Below, one piece after another: positions 24,685 through 32,994 of a stretch of 64,000 nt of DNA. The notes beneath the pieces are model-generated. The model saw nothing but the letters and a program-made list of their open reading frames with translations. It did not search any database and had not been told where the DNA came from. Numbering within the stretch: position 1 is the stretch's first letter; each line of letters opens with the position of its first letter. The DNA lies in the NCBI RefSeq assembly GCF_032714615.1, contig NZ_JAWDKA010000006.1, positions 62,001-126,000 of the forward strand. Reading direction: 5' to 3'. Source of the DNA: Methanorbis furvi (GTDB lineage: Archaea > Halobacteriota > Methanomicrobia > Methanomicrobiales > Methanocorpusculaceae). The position numbers and the translations under genes were made by a program.

Positions 24685-27282
24685 TTAGTTGATGGAGAGG
24701 CCGTTCATCACAGCCTCTTCAGAGACCTCAAAGGTCTTGCCGGTACCAACAATCGTATAGGGCCCGGTAGTCTTTACATCGTATGTGCTGCCTGAGGTGG
24801 AGTATGGGACAATGAACTGGCCGTCCACACTCTCCTGACGATAGGTGAAGGTCCTTCCATTGTTGGTGACAACGTTCACCTCAATGATGCCGTCTCCTTT
24901 AATCACTGCGCTGGGCACATACTCAAAGCTCTTGACCCATGCGTTGCCGCCTTCAATCGGCTGGTTTGCCGCCTGACCATTGGTCATCACATAGGTTGGG
25001 GACTCATGCACGAGGCGGAAGTGCTGGAGTGCAGGAATGGTCACACTCGGGAGATATCCCTTTGTGACACTTGACGGATTTGCAACAACATAGGCATGCT
25101 TTGTTGTCGATGCCGAAAGGGAGTTGTACTGATCAGCCGCCGCCCATGCATCCGATGCATTGGCGAATGCTTTCATGTTGGTGATGACCGGATAGCCGTA
25201 ACCAGCCGAAGAATCGGTCTCAATATATGCCACGTCTCCAGGGCTCGTCATCGATCCGTCAAAGTTCTGCAGCCTAACAGTCAGCGTGTTATAGTACTCG
25301 GGCGTGTATGCCTGCACATAGGAGAGCTGGCCGTTGCTGTTCTGCAGCAACGTGTAGAAGTACGGGCTCAGCTGTGCAACCGAGTCGTTCCAGATTGCCA
25401 TTGCACCGAACTTGCCGCCTGCCATCTGGTAGTCGGTCATGACATAGCGGGTGCCAAGGTGATCCAGTTTTTCCATGACAGCCGACTCGTTGGTGCTCGT
25501 CAGCACTGCTGCAGCACCGTACTCTCCGGCTACTCCTGCCTGGAAAGGATTGCTGTTCGGGATGCGTTTTGCGATGGTAGTGATATAGTGGCCATAGTCC
25601 CACCAGGACATAACACCATAGGACTCTTCAGGATACACAAAACCGTCTTTTTCATAGATGGTGAGATAGTCAACACCGGTCTCCGGAGTTCCATTCAGCA
25701 TCCAGGTTGTTTCTGAGATCCAGTCTTTTTCGGTTCCGCCGTACTTGCCGTAATTTGAGCCGGTCTGTACTGCAGCTGCGGCAGAGGTTGCCACAAATCC
25801 TATGGCGATGACTGCTACAATTGCAAAAATACCGACTTTGATCCAGTCAGGTCCTGCTGCTGCTTTTGCCGCAGTTTTTTTGCCTTTCTTTGCCGGAGTT
25901 TCATCCGAGGTTTTGGATTCCTGCTTTCCGACTATCTTGAGAAGATCCTTTTGCGCAAAATCAATTGCCCATCCGACTGCGACTGCTGCAAGAAGTGCGA
26001 TGTTTGCCGCGACATAATACTCCCACCGGACATGCTGGATGGTTGCAAGTATCATGAGGGCTGACCAGATGAGAACAAACAATGCTCCCGGCTCCTCGTG
26101 TTTCCAGACCTGGTAGAGGAGATAGATAAATCCACCTGCTGCAAGCAGGATGCCCCAGTTGTAGGAGTTGAATGCTCCTTCCATGGACCAGGATGCCATT
26201 TCGGCGATGGTGGACTGGGCTGCTCCCTGAGAGAAGAACATATTAAGGGAACCCACTGCCGAACTGAAGAGAGTCGGAAGGGCAACTGCCACGATGCCAA
26301 CTCCAATGATAACGATGCCGGCGAGGGCTGCCGGGAAGTAATACCATGGCTGTTTTTTCTTTGTCAGTATCTTCGATATCGCATAGAGGACGATCGTTCC
26401 AATGATCAGGCCGATATGAGCAAAAAGTACTCCAAGCGAGTATGATACAAAACCAAAGCCGGTATCCTGTATTCCGTAGATCAGCATGCCGATTACAACA
26501 ATAGCAAATGTGATCACATTCAGAACAAGTAAATACTCTGTTGGCTTCCCGGCACGATGGTCAAGGATGAACTGAATCAGGGTGAAGAGTGCAACAAACA
26601 GACCGAACACGACCATAGTTGACATGGTCAGGAGACTGAGCAGGTAGGCAATGCCACAGATGATTCCATATAGCACCGGAATTTTCAGGGTTGCATACTC
26701 TTTAAAATTGATTTTGTGCTCCTTCAGAGCATAGAGGGATACCACATACAGGAGGCAGAAGAATGTTGAAAACAATGTTTCTGCAATATGGTGATCCAGG
26801 TGTCCGTAGAGAGATCTGGACAGATACTGACCACCGATCACGGCAATAAACAAGGCTGAGATAAGACCAGTTTTCCAGTTGCCGATTCTGGCGCCAAACC
26901 AGTACATAACCGGAACCATTGCAGCACCCATCAGGGCTGGGACCCATCCGGCCGCATCAATTATTTCTGGGCGAGTTGCTGCTCCTGCAACTGCTGCGAC
27001 TGCTGCTGCAATCCAGGTGAACAGAGGACCCCAGACAATATCCTGACCGGTCGGGTACAACGTCATCGCTTCAAAATGAATGAATCCGAAGTTGTTTGCA
27101 AGTGCTGCTTCGATAAGCCGGAGATTGTACCAGGCATCCGGTCCTGCAATCATATCGCCGGTTCCGGCCAGATCCGGAAACGGCAGTATGCGTATCCAGA
27201 AGGCCAGTACCGTAAGGATAAGTACTACTCCTCCAAGGATTCCATAACGATATCGACGATCGTTCCAAAAGCTCATATCCAT
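24685..27282 (-). CDS. aglB: Oligosaccharyltransferase AglB (STT3 family)
   Basis: An 865-residue membrane enzyme that transfers lipid-linked glycan to Asn in N-X-S/T sequons of exported proteins. The acidic loop GTGDMIAGPDAWYNLR (about 38-53) holds a metal-binding Asp, about 13 membrane helices follow to residue 500, and the external domain has the catalytic signature WWDYGHY. I start it at 27282 because a TATA box (27301-27314) is centred about 25 bases upstream, implying a leaderless mRNA. The S-layer-like proteins at 41.6 and 46.2 kb are likely substrates. It is divergent from a glycosyltransferase. Confidence 0.94.
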   Translation of the reverse strand: MDMSFWNDRRYRYGILGGVVLILTVLAFWIRILPFPDLAGTGDMIAGPDAWYNLRLIEAALANNFGFIHFEAMTLYPTGQDIVWGPLFTWIAAAVAAVAGAATRPEIIDAAGWVPALMGAAMVPVMYWFGARIGNWKTGLISALFIAVIGGQYLSRSLYGHLDHHIAETLFSTFFCLLYVVSLYALKEHKINFKEYATLKIPVLYGIICGIAYLLSLLTMSTMVVFGLFVALFTLIQFILDHRAGKPTEYLLVLNVITFAIVVIGMLIYGIQDTGFGFVSYSLGVLFAHIGLIIGTIVLYAISKILTKKKQPWYYFPAALAGIVIIGVGIVAVALPTLFSSAVGSLNMFFSQGAAQSTIAEMASWSMEGAFNSYNWGILLAAGGFIYLLYQVWKHEEPGALFVLIWSALMILATIQHVRWEYYVAANIALLAAVAVGWAIDFAQKDLLKIVGKQESKTSDETPAKKGKKTAAKAAAGPDWIKVGIFAIVAVIAIGFVATSAAAAVQTGSNYGKYGGTEKDWISETTWMLNGTPETGVDYLTIYEKDGFVYPEESYGVMSWWDYGHYITTIAKRIPNSNPFQAGVAGEYGAAAVLTSTNESAVMEKLDHLGTRYVMTDYQMAGGKFGAMAIWNDSVAQLSPYFYTLLQNSNGQLSYVQAYTPEYYNTLTVRLQNFDGSMTSPGDVAYIETDSSAGYGYPVITNMKAFANASDAWAAADQYNSLSASTTKHAYVVANPSSVTKGYLPSVTIPALQHFRLVHESPTYVMTNGQAANQPIEGGNAWVKSFEYVPSAVIKGDGIIEVNVVTNNGRTFTYRQESVDGQFIVPYSTSGSTYDVKTTGPYTIVGTGKTFEVSEEAVMNGLSIN

Positions 27283-27300
27283 ACGTATCACTGGGGATGA

Positions 27301-27314
27301 ATTATATCTATAAT
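27301..27314 (-). promoter_or_regulatory. TATA box of aglB
   Basis: On the minus strand ATTATAGATATAAT is centred about 25 bases before the ATG at 27282, the normal distance from TATA box to transcription start, so the transcript probably begins at the start codon. Confidence 0.55.
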
Positions 27315-27391
27315 CTGAGTGTCTCATTAGATAAAGTAGTTGGGGAAAGCGGAACAATCATTTCATCCAACCTGCAATAACAATAGAATAT

Positions 27392-28519
27392 ATGATAGCT
27401 GTACCATCTCTCATCCTGATAATATGCGGACTTGGCATCGGATGTGCTGCAGTATATCCTTACCTCTCTTATCTTTTGAAAATCAGAACACTACCCTCTG
27501 TTTCTGCTCCGGAGATCATCTCCTATCCGTCGATCAGTGTTGTGATCAATGCTTATAAAGAGGGTAATCTCGTTAAAACACGTATTGAGGACGTTTTTCA
27601 GTCCCAGTATCCTAAAGACCGGCTTACTTTGTATGTGGTCAATGACGGAGCAGACCCTGCAACAAGTGCTGCCGCAAAAGAGTCTCTGCTGCACAGCCCG
27701 ATTAAATCACAGTTGATCGAACCGAAATCGCGCCTTGGAAAGATACGATGTCAGAATATGATGCTTTCAGCAGTTGAGGATGATATCATTGTATTCACTG
27801 ATGCGGATATCACTACAAAACCAGATGCTCTTGCAAAACTTGTGGCATATCTTCAGGACCCTGAAGTTGGTGCTGTGTGTGCTGATCTGATTCCGGTTGG
27901 TTCAACCCGGAGTGTTACCGGTTCGGAGGGTGCTTACCGTTCTGTTTACGGAAAAATGTGCGAGTACGACAGTACAATCGACTCAACATACAACTTCAAC
28001 GGTCCGCTGATTGCTTTCAAAAAATCTGCCGTACCACAGATTGAAGAGGCTACCGGTGCTGATGATGCAAATCTTGCACTAACCTGTATTGCAAATGGAT
28101 ACCGGGCAATATATGCTGCTGATGCAGTGGCGTACGAGCTGCAGCCGGTGTCATTTCGTGAACAGTATCATCAGAAAATTCGTCGTGCTGATGGTCTGAT
28201 ACACAGTACCTGTCATTTTCAGTCATCATATAGTGATAAGAGAAAACTGTTCTGGAAGCAGATTTTTCCTCTCCGCAAATGGATGCTGCTGTACTCACCG
28301 CTGTTGTTTGTGGCCTCTGCAGTACTTCTTTGTGCAGGTTTTTTCCTCTGGTCAGTACTCTACGGTCTGGCAGTTGTACTGCTTGTTATTATAGTGCTGA
28401 TCTTCTCTGTGATAAAACCGGATAATCTCCTGAGCAGTTTTGTCCTCAATCAGTTTTATCTGTTGATAGGGCTTCTCAGGCGGAAAAACATTCAGTTATG
28501 GGATCGGGTTGAAAAATAG
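27392..28519 (+). CDS. Membrane-bound family 2 glycosyltransferase
   Basis: A 375-residue GT-A enzyme with one N-terminal membrane helix (4-28), nucleotide-sugar motifs VVINAYKEG, VVNDGAD and the metal-binding TDAD (about 135-138), the acceptor ADDANLAL and QKIRRADG (a Q/RxxRW-like site), and two C-terminal membrane helices. It probably adds a sugar to a lipid carrier at the cytosolic face. The divergent neighbour aglB suggests a role in N-glycan assembly; that link is inferred from position. Confidence 0.85.
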   Translation: MIAVPSLILIICGLGIGCAAVYPYLSYLLKIRTLPSVSAPEIISYPSISVVINAYKEGNLVKTRIEDVFQSQYPKDRLTLYVVNDGADPATSAAAKESLLHSPIKSQLIEPKSRLGKIRCQNMMLSAVEDDIIVFTDADITTKPDALAKLVAYLQDPEVGAVCADLIPVGSTRSVTGSEGAYRSVYGKMCEYDSTIDSTYNFNGPLIAFKKSAVPQIEEATGADDANLALTCIANGYRAIYAADAVAYELQPVSFREQYHQKIRRADGLIHSTCHFQSSYSDKRKLFWKQIFPLRKWMLLYSPLLFVASAVLLCAGFFLWSVLYGLAVVLLVIIVLIFSVIKPDNLLSSFVLNQFYLLIGLLRRKNIQLWDRVEK

Positions 28520-29110
28520 TTACGTCCCGTACGGACACCAGTGCTCCAGCCCGAGCAGTCCGGCAACACCTGACCACTCAGGTCCGAGAAACAGCATCTC
28601 CTTACCAAGAACACGCGCCTCATCAATCTCGGCCAGCCCCTCATCAGTCAGAAGGGCATCGCCGGTCACAACCACCAGCTCAGCCTCTTCGGCGAACAAT
28701 GCCTGACGAATACCTGGAATATCATCGCCGATAACATACACAAGCTTTCCTGCGCAGCGGCTGACGAGTTCCTCCAGACAGTCATCGAAGTTCACCGTTG
28801 GGCACGGCCCGAGCTTTCGCGTGATCATCAGAAACCCCGCAGCAGCAGTCAGTGCGCCGGCAGCCGCCGCCCGCGTTTTCTCTGACTTCAGCGGCGCATC
28901 ATACAGATGGGCAAGCATCATTCGCGCCGAAAACGGTTCGGTTGAACTGATCTCAGCAACCCGCCCGCCGTACTCAACACCAAGACAACTGCCGCGGCAA
29001 AACCGGCAGACGTGATGCTTCGGCAGCGGAGCATACTGTAAATCTCCATCCTCGCATCCTGCGCCTGCAGAAACCTCCTGCAGGCGTGAAACTGCATCAT
29101 GTAAAATCAT
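28520..29110 (-). CDS. Cys-rich protein of unknown function downstream of suf genes
   Basis: A 196-residue protein I do not recognise with confidence. An N-terminal cysteine cluster HVCRFCRGSC is followed by an alpha/beta region with the phrases GKLVYVIGDDIPGIRQALF and ARVLGKEMLFLGPEWSG, loosely reminiscent of DUF364-type proteins. Two more Cys lie at GPCPTVNFDDC. The start overlaps the stop of the cyclase gene (ATGA), placing it last in the sufC-sufB-cyclase unit. The cysteines and the suf context would fit a Fe-S or metal protein; this is inference. Confidence 0.6.
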   Translation of the reverse strand: MILHDAVSRLQEVSAGAGCEDGDLQYAPLPKHHVCRFCRGSCLGVEYGGRVAEISSTEPFSARMMLAHLYDAPLKSEKTRAAAAGALTAAAGFLMITRKLGPCPTVNFDDCLEELVSRCAGKLVYVIGDDIPGIRQALFAEEAELVVVTGDALLTDEGLAEIDEARVLGKEMLFLGPEWSGVAGLLGLEHWCPYGT

Positions 29111-29661
29111 TCCTCATCCTCCAGCAGCACAACCCGCGCAGGAGCCGCGTCAGCTCCTCGGATTTTCAGCGGCAGAGCAAACATGTGATACATTCCGTCG
29201 GGAACCTGGGCCAGGTCCAGCAGCTCAATAATTGCGATACCTGCTGCGAGCAGAATGCGGTGAACCGCACCGCTGCCGATTGACGGCGTATCGCAGCCGA
29301 CAACCTTTACTCCGGAGGAGATCAGATACTCTGCCTCCTTCTCGGAAAGCTCAGGATAATTTTCGTCCGCGTCATGATATCCTGAGCGGAACAGAACAGC
29401 AGAACTCGTGTGGGAAAACAGAGCGCCGAACGAAACAACCTCGGCGATCGTAATCAATGAACTAAGTGGCAGTTCATCAATGGTTGTGCCCGCAGGAAAG
29501 TAATGCGCTGGTGCATCGATGTGGGTTCCGGTATGTGTGCCGAGCGAGAGAGCTGAGATCGTTGATTCTCCCGATTTTTGCGCAGTTCGCACAAACTCGG
29601 GATCGCCGGGGTACACATACATCCCGGGAGCAAGCGCCCGGGTCACATCATAAATTTTCAT
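29107..29661 (-). CDS. Cyclase-family metal-dependent hydrolase
   Basis: A 184-residue member of the family that includes bacterial kynurenine formamidase. The zinc motif HTGTHIDAPAHYF (about 42-54) is intact, with the N-terminal YPGDPEF and the C-terminal GADAAPARVVLLE. It probably hydrolyses an amide or related bond in a small molecule; tryptophan catabolism is not expected here, so the substrate is unknown. The ATG at 29661 lies one base after the sufB stop; an alternative ATG four codons upstream would overlap sufB. Confidence 0.82.
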   Translation of the reverse strand: MKIYDVTRALAPGMYVYPGDPEFVRTAQKSGESTISALSLGTHTGTHIDAPAHYFPAGTTIDELPLSSLITIAEVVSFGALFSHTSSAVLFRSGYHDADENYPELSEKEAEYLISSGVKVVGCDTPSIGSGAVHRILLAAGIAIIELLDLAQVPDGMYHMFALPLKIRGADAAPARVVLLEDEE

Positions 29662-29662
29662 C

Positions 29663-30781
29663 TTAGAATCCATGATCTGCAGAGTCGATCGCATCGTCGA
29701 TCTGCTTCTGCAGTGCGTCCGGGAGTCCCTCGATGCGCACATCAAGGAATCCGCGGATGATCGTTGCCGTTGCCTCTTCTTCTGAAAGACCGCGCGCCAT
29801 CAGGTACTCGATCTCATCGCGGGCGATTTTGCCGACCGCTGCTTCGTGAGAGAGTTCCACATCCGTAACACGGCCGTCGATCTCAGGGATCGCATGCATA
29901 ATGCCGTCTTTTAGGATAAGGCCGCGACACTCAATGTGTCCCTTCGTCTGCGGCACATGGGCAATGATTGCACCGCGCGAGATGATCGTTCCGCCGTTTG
30001 TGATGGCGCGGGTGATCAGCTCTGCACTCGTTTCGGGTGCCTCGAGAACTGCGCGCGATCCTGAGTCGATGTGCGAGCCCGGGCCCGCCACAATCACGCC
30101 TGAGAATCTGGCGACCGCTCCTTTACCGCGGAGATAGGCGGTCGGGTACATCTGCACCATCTTTGTCGGCTTCATGCAGACATAGTTTGAGATGAAGGTT
30201 CCGCCTTCTTCCACGATCGATGCGGTCCGCGGGAACACCTCGATCTGTTCGCCCCAGGTGTGAATCATCGTTGAGGTGACTTTTGCGTCCTTGCCGACAT
30301 AGATCTCATTGATACCGTAGTGAGCTCCTTCTTTGGTTGCAAACGAACTCGCGCAGCCTGCAATCAAGTGAACCTCAGCTCCCTCTTCGGCGATTACAAT
30401 ATTGTGCACTGCCTGAATGGAGTCTCCCTGAAGGAACATGCAGCTCTGGAGAGGGAAGGTGGTCTTTGCTCCTTTGCGGGCGATGATGACGTAGCCTCTC
30501 TGCGGATGGTCGGCGACATATTGGGTATACTGGTCTTTGTCCTTTGGAACAATTTTCCAGCAGTATTCCGACAACCACGAGTATTTTTCGAGGGCTTTGT
30601 CGATCATCATGACTTCAACGCCTTCTGCGTTGGAGCCTGCGTGCAGAACATGGTCGTTGACCAGAAGGAAACTTCCTGCCCGTCCTTCGAGTGAATCGGT
30701 CTGGATTCCGGTGAGTGCGAGGCGTTCCTTATCTTCTTTGCTGATGGCGTCAAAGCCGTTCATTTCTGGCATGCGATACAC
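29663..30781 (-). CDS. sufB: SufB/SufD-family Fe-S scaffold protein
   Basis: A 372-residue beta-helix scaffold protein of the Suf system. The central region with HTWGEQIEVFPRTASIVEEGG, SGVIVAGPGSHIDSGSRAVLEA and the C-terminal signature LSHEAAVGKIARDEIEYLMARGLSEEEA mark the family. Archaea commonly carry one SufBD protein that partners SufC to build Fe-S clusters, heavily needed in methanogens. It overlaps sufC by 22 bases; a second ATG three codons downstream is an alternative start. Confidence 0.93.
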   Translation of the reverse strand: MYRMPEMNGFDAISKEDKERLALTGIQTDSLEGRAGSFLLVNDHVLHAGSNAEGVEVMMIDKALEKYSWLSEYCWKIVPKDKDQYTQYVADHPQRGYVIIARKGAKTTFPLQSCMFLQGDSIQAVHNIVIAEEGAEVHLIAGCASSFATKEGAHYGINEIYVGKDAKVTSTMIHTWGEQIEVFPRTASIVEEGGTFISNYVCMKPTKMVQMYPTAYLRGKGAVARFSGVIVAGPGSHIDSGSRAVLEAPETSAELITRAITNGGTIISRGAIIAHVPQTKGHIECRGLILKDGIMHAIPEIDGRVTDVELSHEAAVGKIARDEIEYLMARGLSEEEATATIIRGFLDVRIEGLPDALQKQIDDAIDSADHGF

Positions 30782-31488
30782 TCCTTGTAGCCGGATGTCT
30801 TGACACTCCGGAGAATTTCCCGCGGGTTTCCGCTACACCGCATCTGTCCGTCGATTAAGACATGGCCGACGTCAGCCTCAATGTAGTCGAGGATGTAGCC
30901 GGTATGGGTGATGATAAGGCCGGATTTGGTGCGGTTGATCATGTGCTGGTCTTTTTCGAGGAGGGTTGCTGCGGCGTTGCCGAGCAGCTCCATGTTTTCG
31001 ACGTCGACACCGCTTTCGGGTTCGTCGAGCATGACAAAGGACGGGTTCTGGACCATGAGCTGGAGGACTTCGCTGCGTTTGATCTCGCCGCCGGAGAATC
31101 CTGCGTTGACGTCGCGGTCAAGGAACTTGGTCATGTGCATCCGCTCTGCAAGTTCGGGGATATGTTCTTCGCCTATCTTGGTGGTCGCGGTGAGGAACTT
31201 GCCGAGCTTTAAGCCGGAGATGGTGGGCGGCCGCTGGAACATGATGCCCATTCCAAGCTCTGCCCGTTCGTGGACTGCCTTGTCGGTGACGTCAACGCCG
31301 TTGAAGAGTATTTTGCCGCTGGTGACCCGGGAGCTGCCAAATCCCATTATTGTGCGCAGAAGGGTGGTTTTTCCCGAGCCGTTCGGGCCAAGGAGGACAT
31401 GGGTTTCGCCGTCGTTAATCTTCAGACTAACGCCGTGAAGGACTTCGCGTCCGCCAACTTCCACATGAAGATTGCTGATCTCAAGCAT
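30760..31488 (-). CDS. sufC: SufC ATPase
   Basis: A 242-residue ABC-type ATPase: Walker A GPNGSGKTT, Q-loop MFQRPP, signature FSGGEIKRSE, Walker B FVMLDEPESGVD and the switch His in IITHTG. SufC drives structural change in SufBD during Fe-S assembly. It heads the unit sufC-sufB-cyclase-Cys-rich protein. Upstream is a repeat-containing gap. Confidence 0.95.
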   Translation of the reverse strand: MLEISNLHVEVGGREVLHGVSLKINDGETHVLLGPNGSGKTTLLRTIMGFGSSRVTSGKILFNGVDVTDKAVHERAELGMGIMFQRPPTISGLKLGKFLTATTKIGEEHIPELAERMHMTKFLDRDVNAGFSGGEIKRSEVLQLMVQNPSFVMLDEPESGVDVENMELLGNAAATLLEKDQHMINRTKSGLIITHTGYILDYIEADVGHVLIDGQMRCSGNPREILRSVKTSGYKECIACQK

Positions 31489-31861
31489 GGAAAATCTATT
31501 TTATTGTTGGGTGCGGTGGGTTGTAAAGATACGGGTTTGGGGTGTTTGTTTGTAATGTCTGAAAAGTGATTTTCGTTTTTTGGGTCCTTTTTGGATGTGG
31601 CTTCGTTTGAGGCAACCACGGAATGCACGGAGTACACGGAGCTTCACGGAAAATATGATAATGCACGGAGAACGCCTGCGGCGCCGGAATGCACTGAAGA
31701 GCTAAGGAAGTCGTCATTTCCAAACGATAACAGACACACATACTCATATTCTTACTTTTTCCGTGCATTCCGTGGTTATTTCAAACGAGGCCACATGCGA
31801 AAACGGGCACTTTCAGTACGCGCGGTCCGGGGTTTATATTCTCTCATTCTGATGTTTGATC
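31489..31861. repeat. Intergenic gap with family A-related inverted repeat (31596-31795)
   Basis: Arms start GTGGCTTCGTTTGAGGCAAC followed by CACGGAATGCACGGAG, and end with the reverse complement CCGTGCATTCCGTGGTTATT then TCAAACGAGGCCAC. This subgroup differs from the main family A at its ends. The TATA-like TTTATATT (31833-31840) near the right edge belongs to the small gene at 31862. Confidence 0.7.
31833..31840 (+). promoter_or_regulatory. TATA box of the small ORF-mrfB-mrfA unit
   Basis: TTTATATT is centred about 25 bases before the ATG at 31862, which places the expected transcription start at that codon. This predicts a leaderless transcript beginning with the 51-residue ORF. Confidence 0.5.
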
Positions 31862-32017
31862 ATGACAAGTACAGCATTAGTTTCAATGGCAGAACGTGCA
31901 GCACAGTACACAGCAATTCAGCGCAAAAACCAGCTTTCCAAGCTCTGCTGGTATGCTGCGGGAACGCCTGGCAACATGATCTCTTCGCTTCGCGACCCGA
32001 GCTATCTTATTGCATAA
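31862..32017 (+). CDS. Small 51-residue protein at the head of the mrfBA unit
   Basis: A short ORF beginning MTSTALVSMAERAAQYTAIQ and ending DPSYLIA, with a TATA box at leaderless distance upstream. It is amphipathic-helical in the first half, has a single Cys (KLCWYAAG) and no signal peptide. It ends 26 bases before the ATG of the nuclease gene. I do not recognise it. Support is the promoter spacing, the sense codon pattern and the position; homologues were not checked. Confidence 0.5.
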   Translation: MTSTALVSMAERAAQYTAIQRKNQLSKLCWYAAGTPGNMISSLRDPSYLIA

Positions 32018-32043
32018 ACTGCCGGATGTCGGAGAGTCCCGGA

Positions 32044-32994
32044 ATGATTCAGGCACTGGAACAGACATTCACGCAGGCACTGTCGCTGAGAACTGCGGCA
32101 GCAGGCCGGCGAAACAGTAAGGCAGAGGTATGGGAGACAGAAACACCAAACGGCTCCTGCCTTGCTGTTGAGTCAGTACATCCGATGCCGGATGTTTTTC
32201 TCGCTGAAGAGGCTCTCCGTGAGCGGCTGATGCAGGAGCTCAGCCTTGTCCGCGGTATCGGACCGGAACGGGAGCGAATGTGCAGACGCCGCGGCATTCA
32301 GACGCTGGACGATCTGCGGCGCACCAACTGGAAGGCCGAGGCGAACGAAATTAAAGAAATCATCAGAAACGGTTCGCCCAAAGAGATCATCCGGTTGTTT
32401 ACGAACAAAGGCCGCGGTGCAGATCCCCTCCTCACCGGATTTGGTGCGGTTGTTCCGCGGGATGATCTTCTCTTCTTCGACATCGAGACGCTCGGCATGG
32501 TGCACTCGCCGATAATTCTCTTCGGCTGCGGTATCTGCGACGGAGAAAACCTCCGCGTCACCCAGTATCTGCTGCGAAACATCGGCGAAGAACTGCCGGC
32601 CCTCGAAGTTGTTGCAGACACCATGCGAAACCATCCGGTGCTCGTCACTTACAACGGCAGATCTTTCGATCTTCCGTTCACCAACAACCGTCTCGCCTAC
32701 TACGGCGAACGCGAGTGCAGACCAAACCTTCATTTCGACCTCCTTCACCCCTCACGGAGATTGTTCAGAGCCGACCTGCCTGACTGCTGTCTTGGCACGG
32801 TTGAGGAGTATGTGCTCGGCTGCGGCAGAGAGGACGACCTCCCCGGCTACCTCGTGCCGGTTTACTATCAGAGATATCTGCGGACCGGTAATCCCGACCC
32901 GCTCAAAGAAATTGTTGATCACAACAGAAGCGATGTCACAAGCCTTGCCCTGCTGCTCGCAAAACAGACGGAGATAATGTATGGAAATTCCTGA
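32044..32994 (+). CDS. MrfB-like exonuclease (RNase H fold)
   Basis: A 316-residue protein. Residues 66-95 hold a helix-hairpin-helix-like segment (LVRGIGPERERMCRRRGIQ); residues 138-310 are an RNase H-like 3'-5' exonuclease domain with the acidic residues D146 and E148 (FFDIETLG), D in YNGRSFDLPF and D in DHNRSDVTSL. This is the YprB/MrfB family; in Bacillus subtilis MrfB works with the MrfA helicase in mitomycin-damage repair. The ATG at 32044 follows GGAGAG by 7 bases; 32026 is an alternative. Its end overlaps the helicase start by 14 bases, preserving the bacterial gene pairing. Confidence 0.8.
   Translation: MIQALEQTFTQALSLRTAAAGRRNSKAEVWETETPNGSCLAVESVHPMPDVFLAEEALRERLMQELSLVRGIGPERERMCRRRGIQTLDDLRRTNWKAEANEIKEIIRNGSPKEIIRLFTNKGRGADPLLTGFGAVVPRDDLLFFDIETLGMVHSPIILFGCGICDGENLRVTQYLLRNIGEELPALEVVADTMRNHPVLVTYNGRSFDLPFTNNRLAYYGERECRPNLHFDLLHPSRRLFRADLPDCCLGTVEEYVLGCGREDDLPGYLVPVYYQRYLRTGNPDPLKEIVDHNRSDVTSLALLLAKQTEIMYGNS

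Noticed and set aside
31591-32043. Long N-terminal extension of the MrfB-like nuclease frame
   Set aside because: It is encoded by a family A repeat and a promoter, is not like the nuclease family, and a ribosome binding site precedes 32044.
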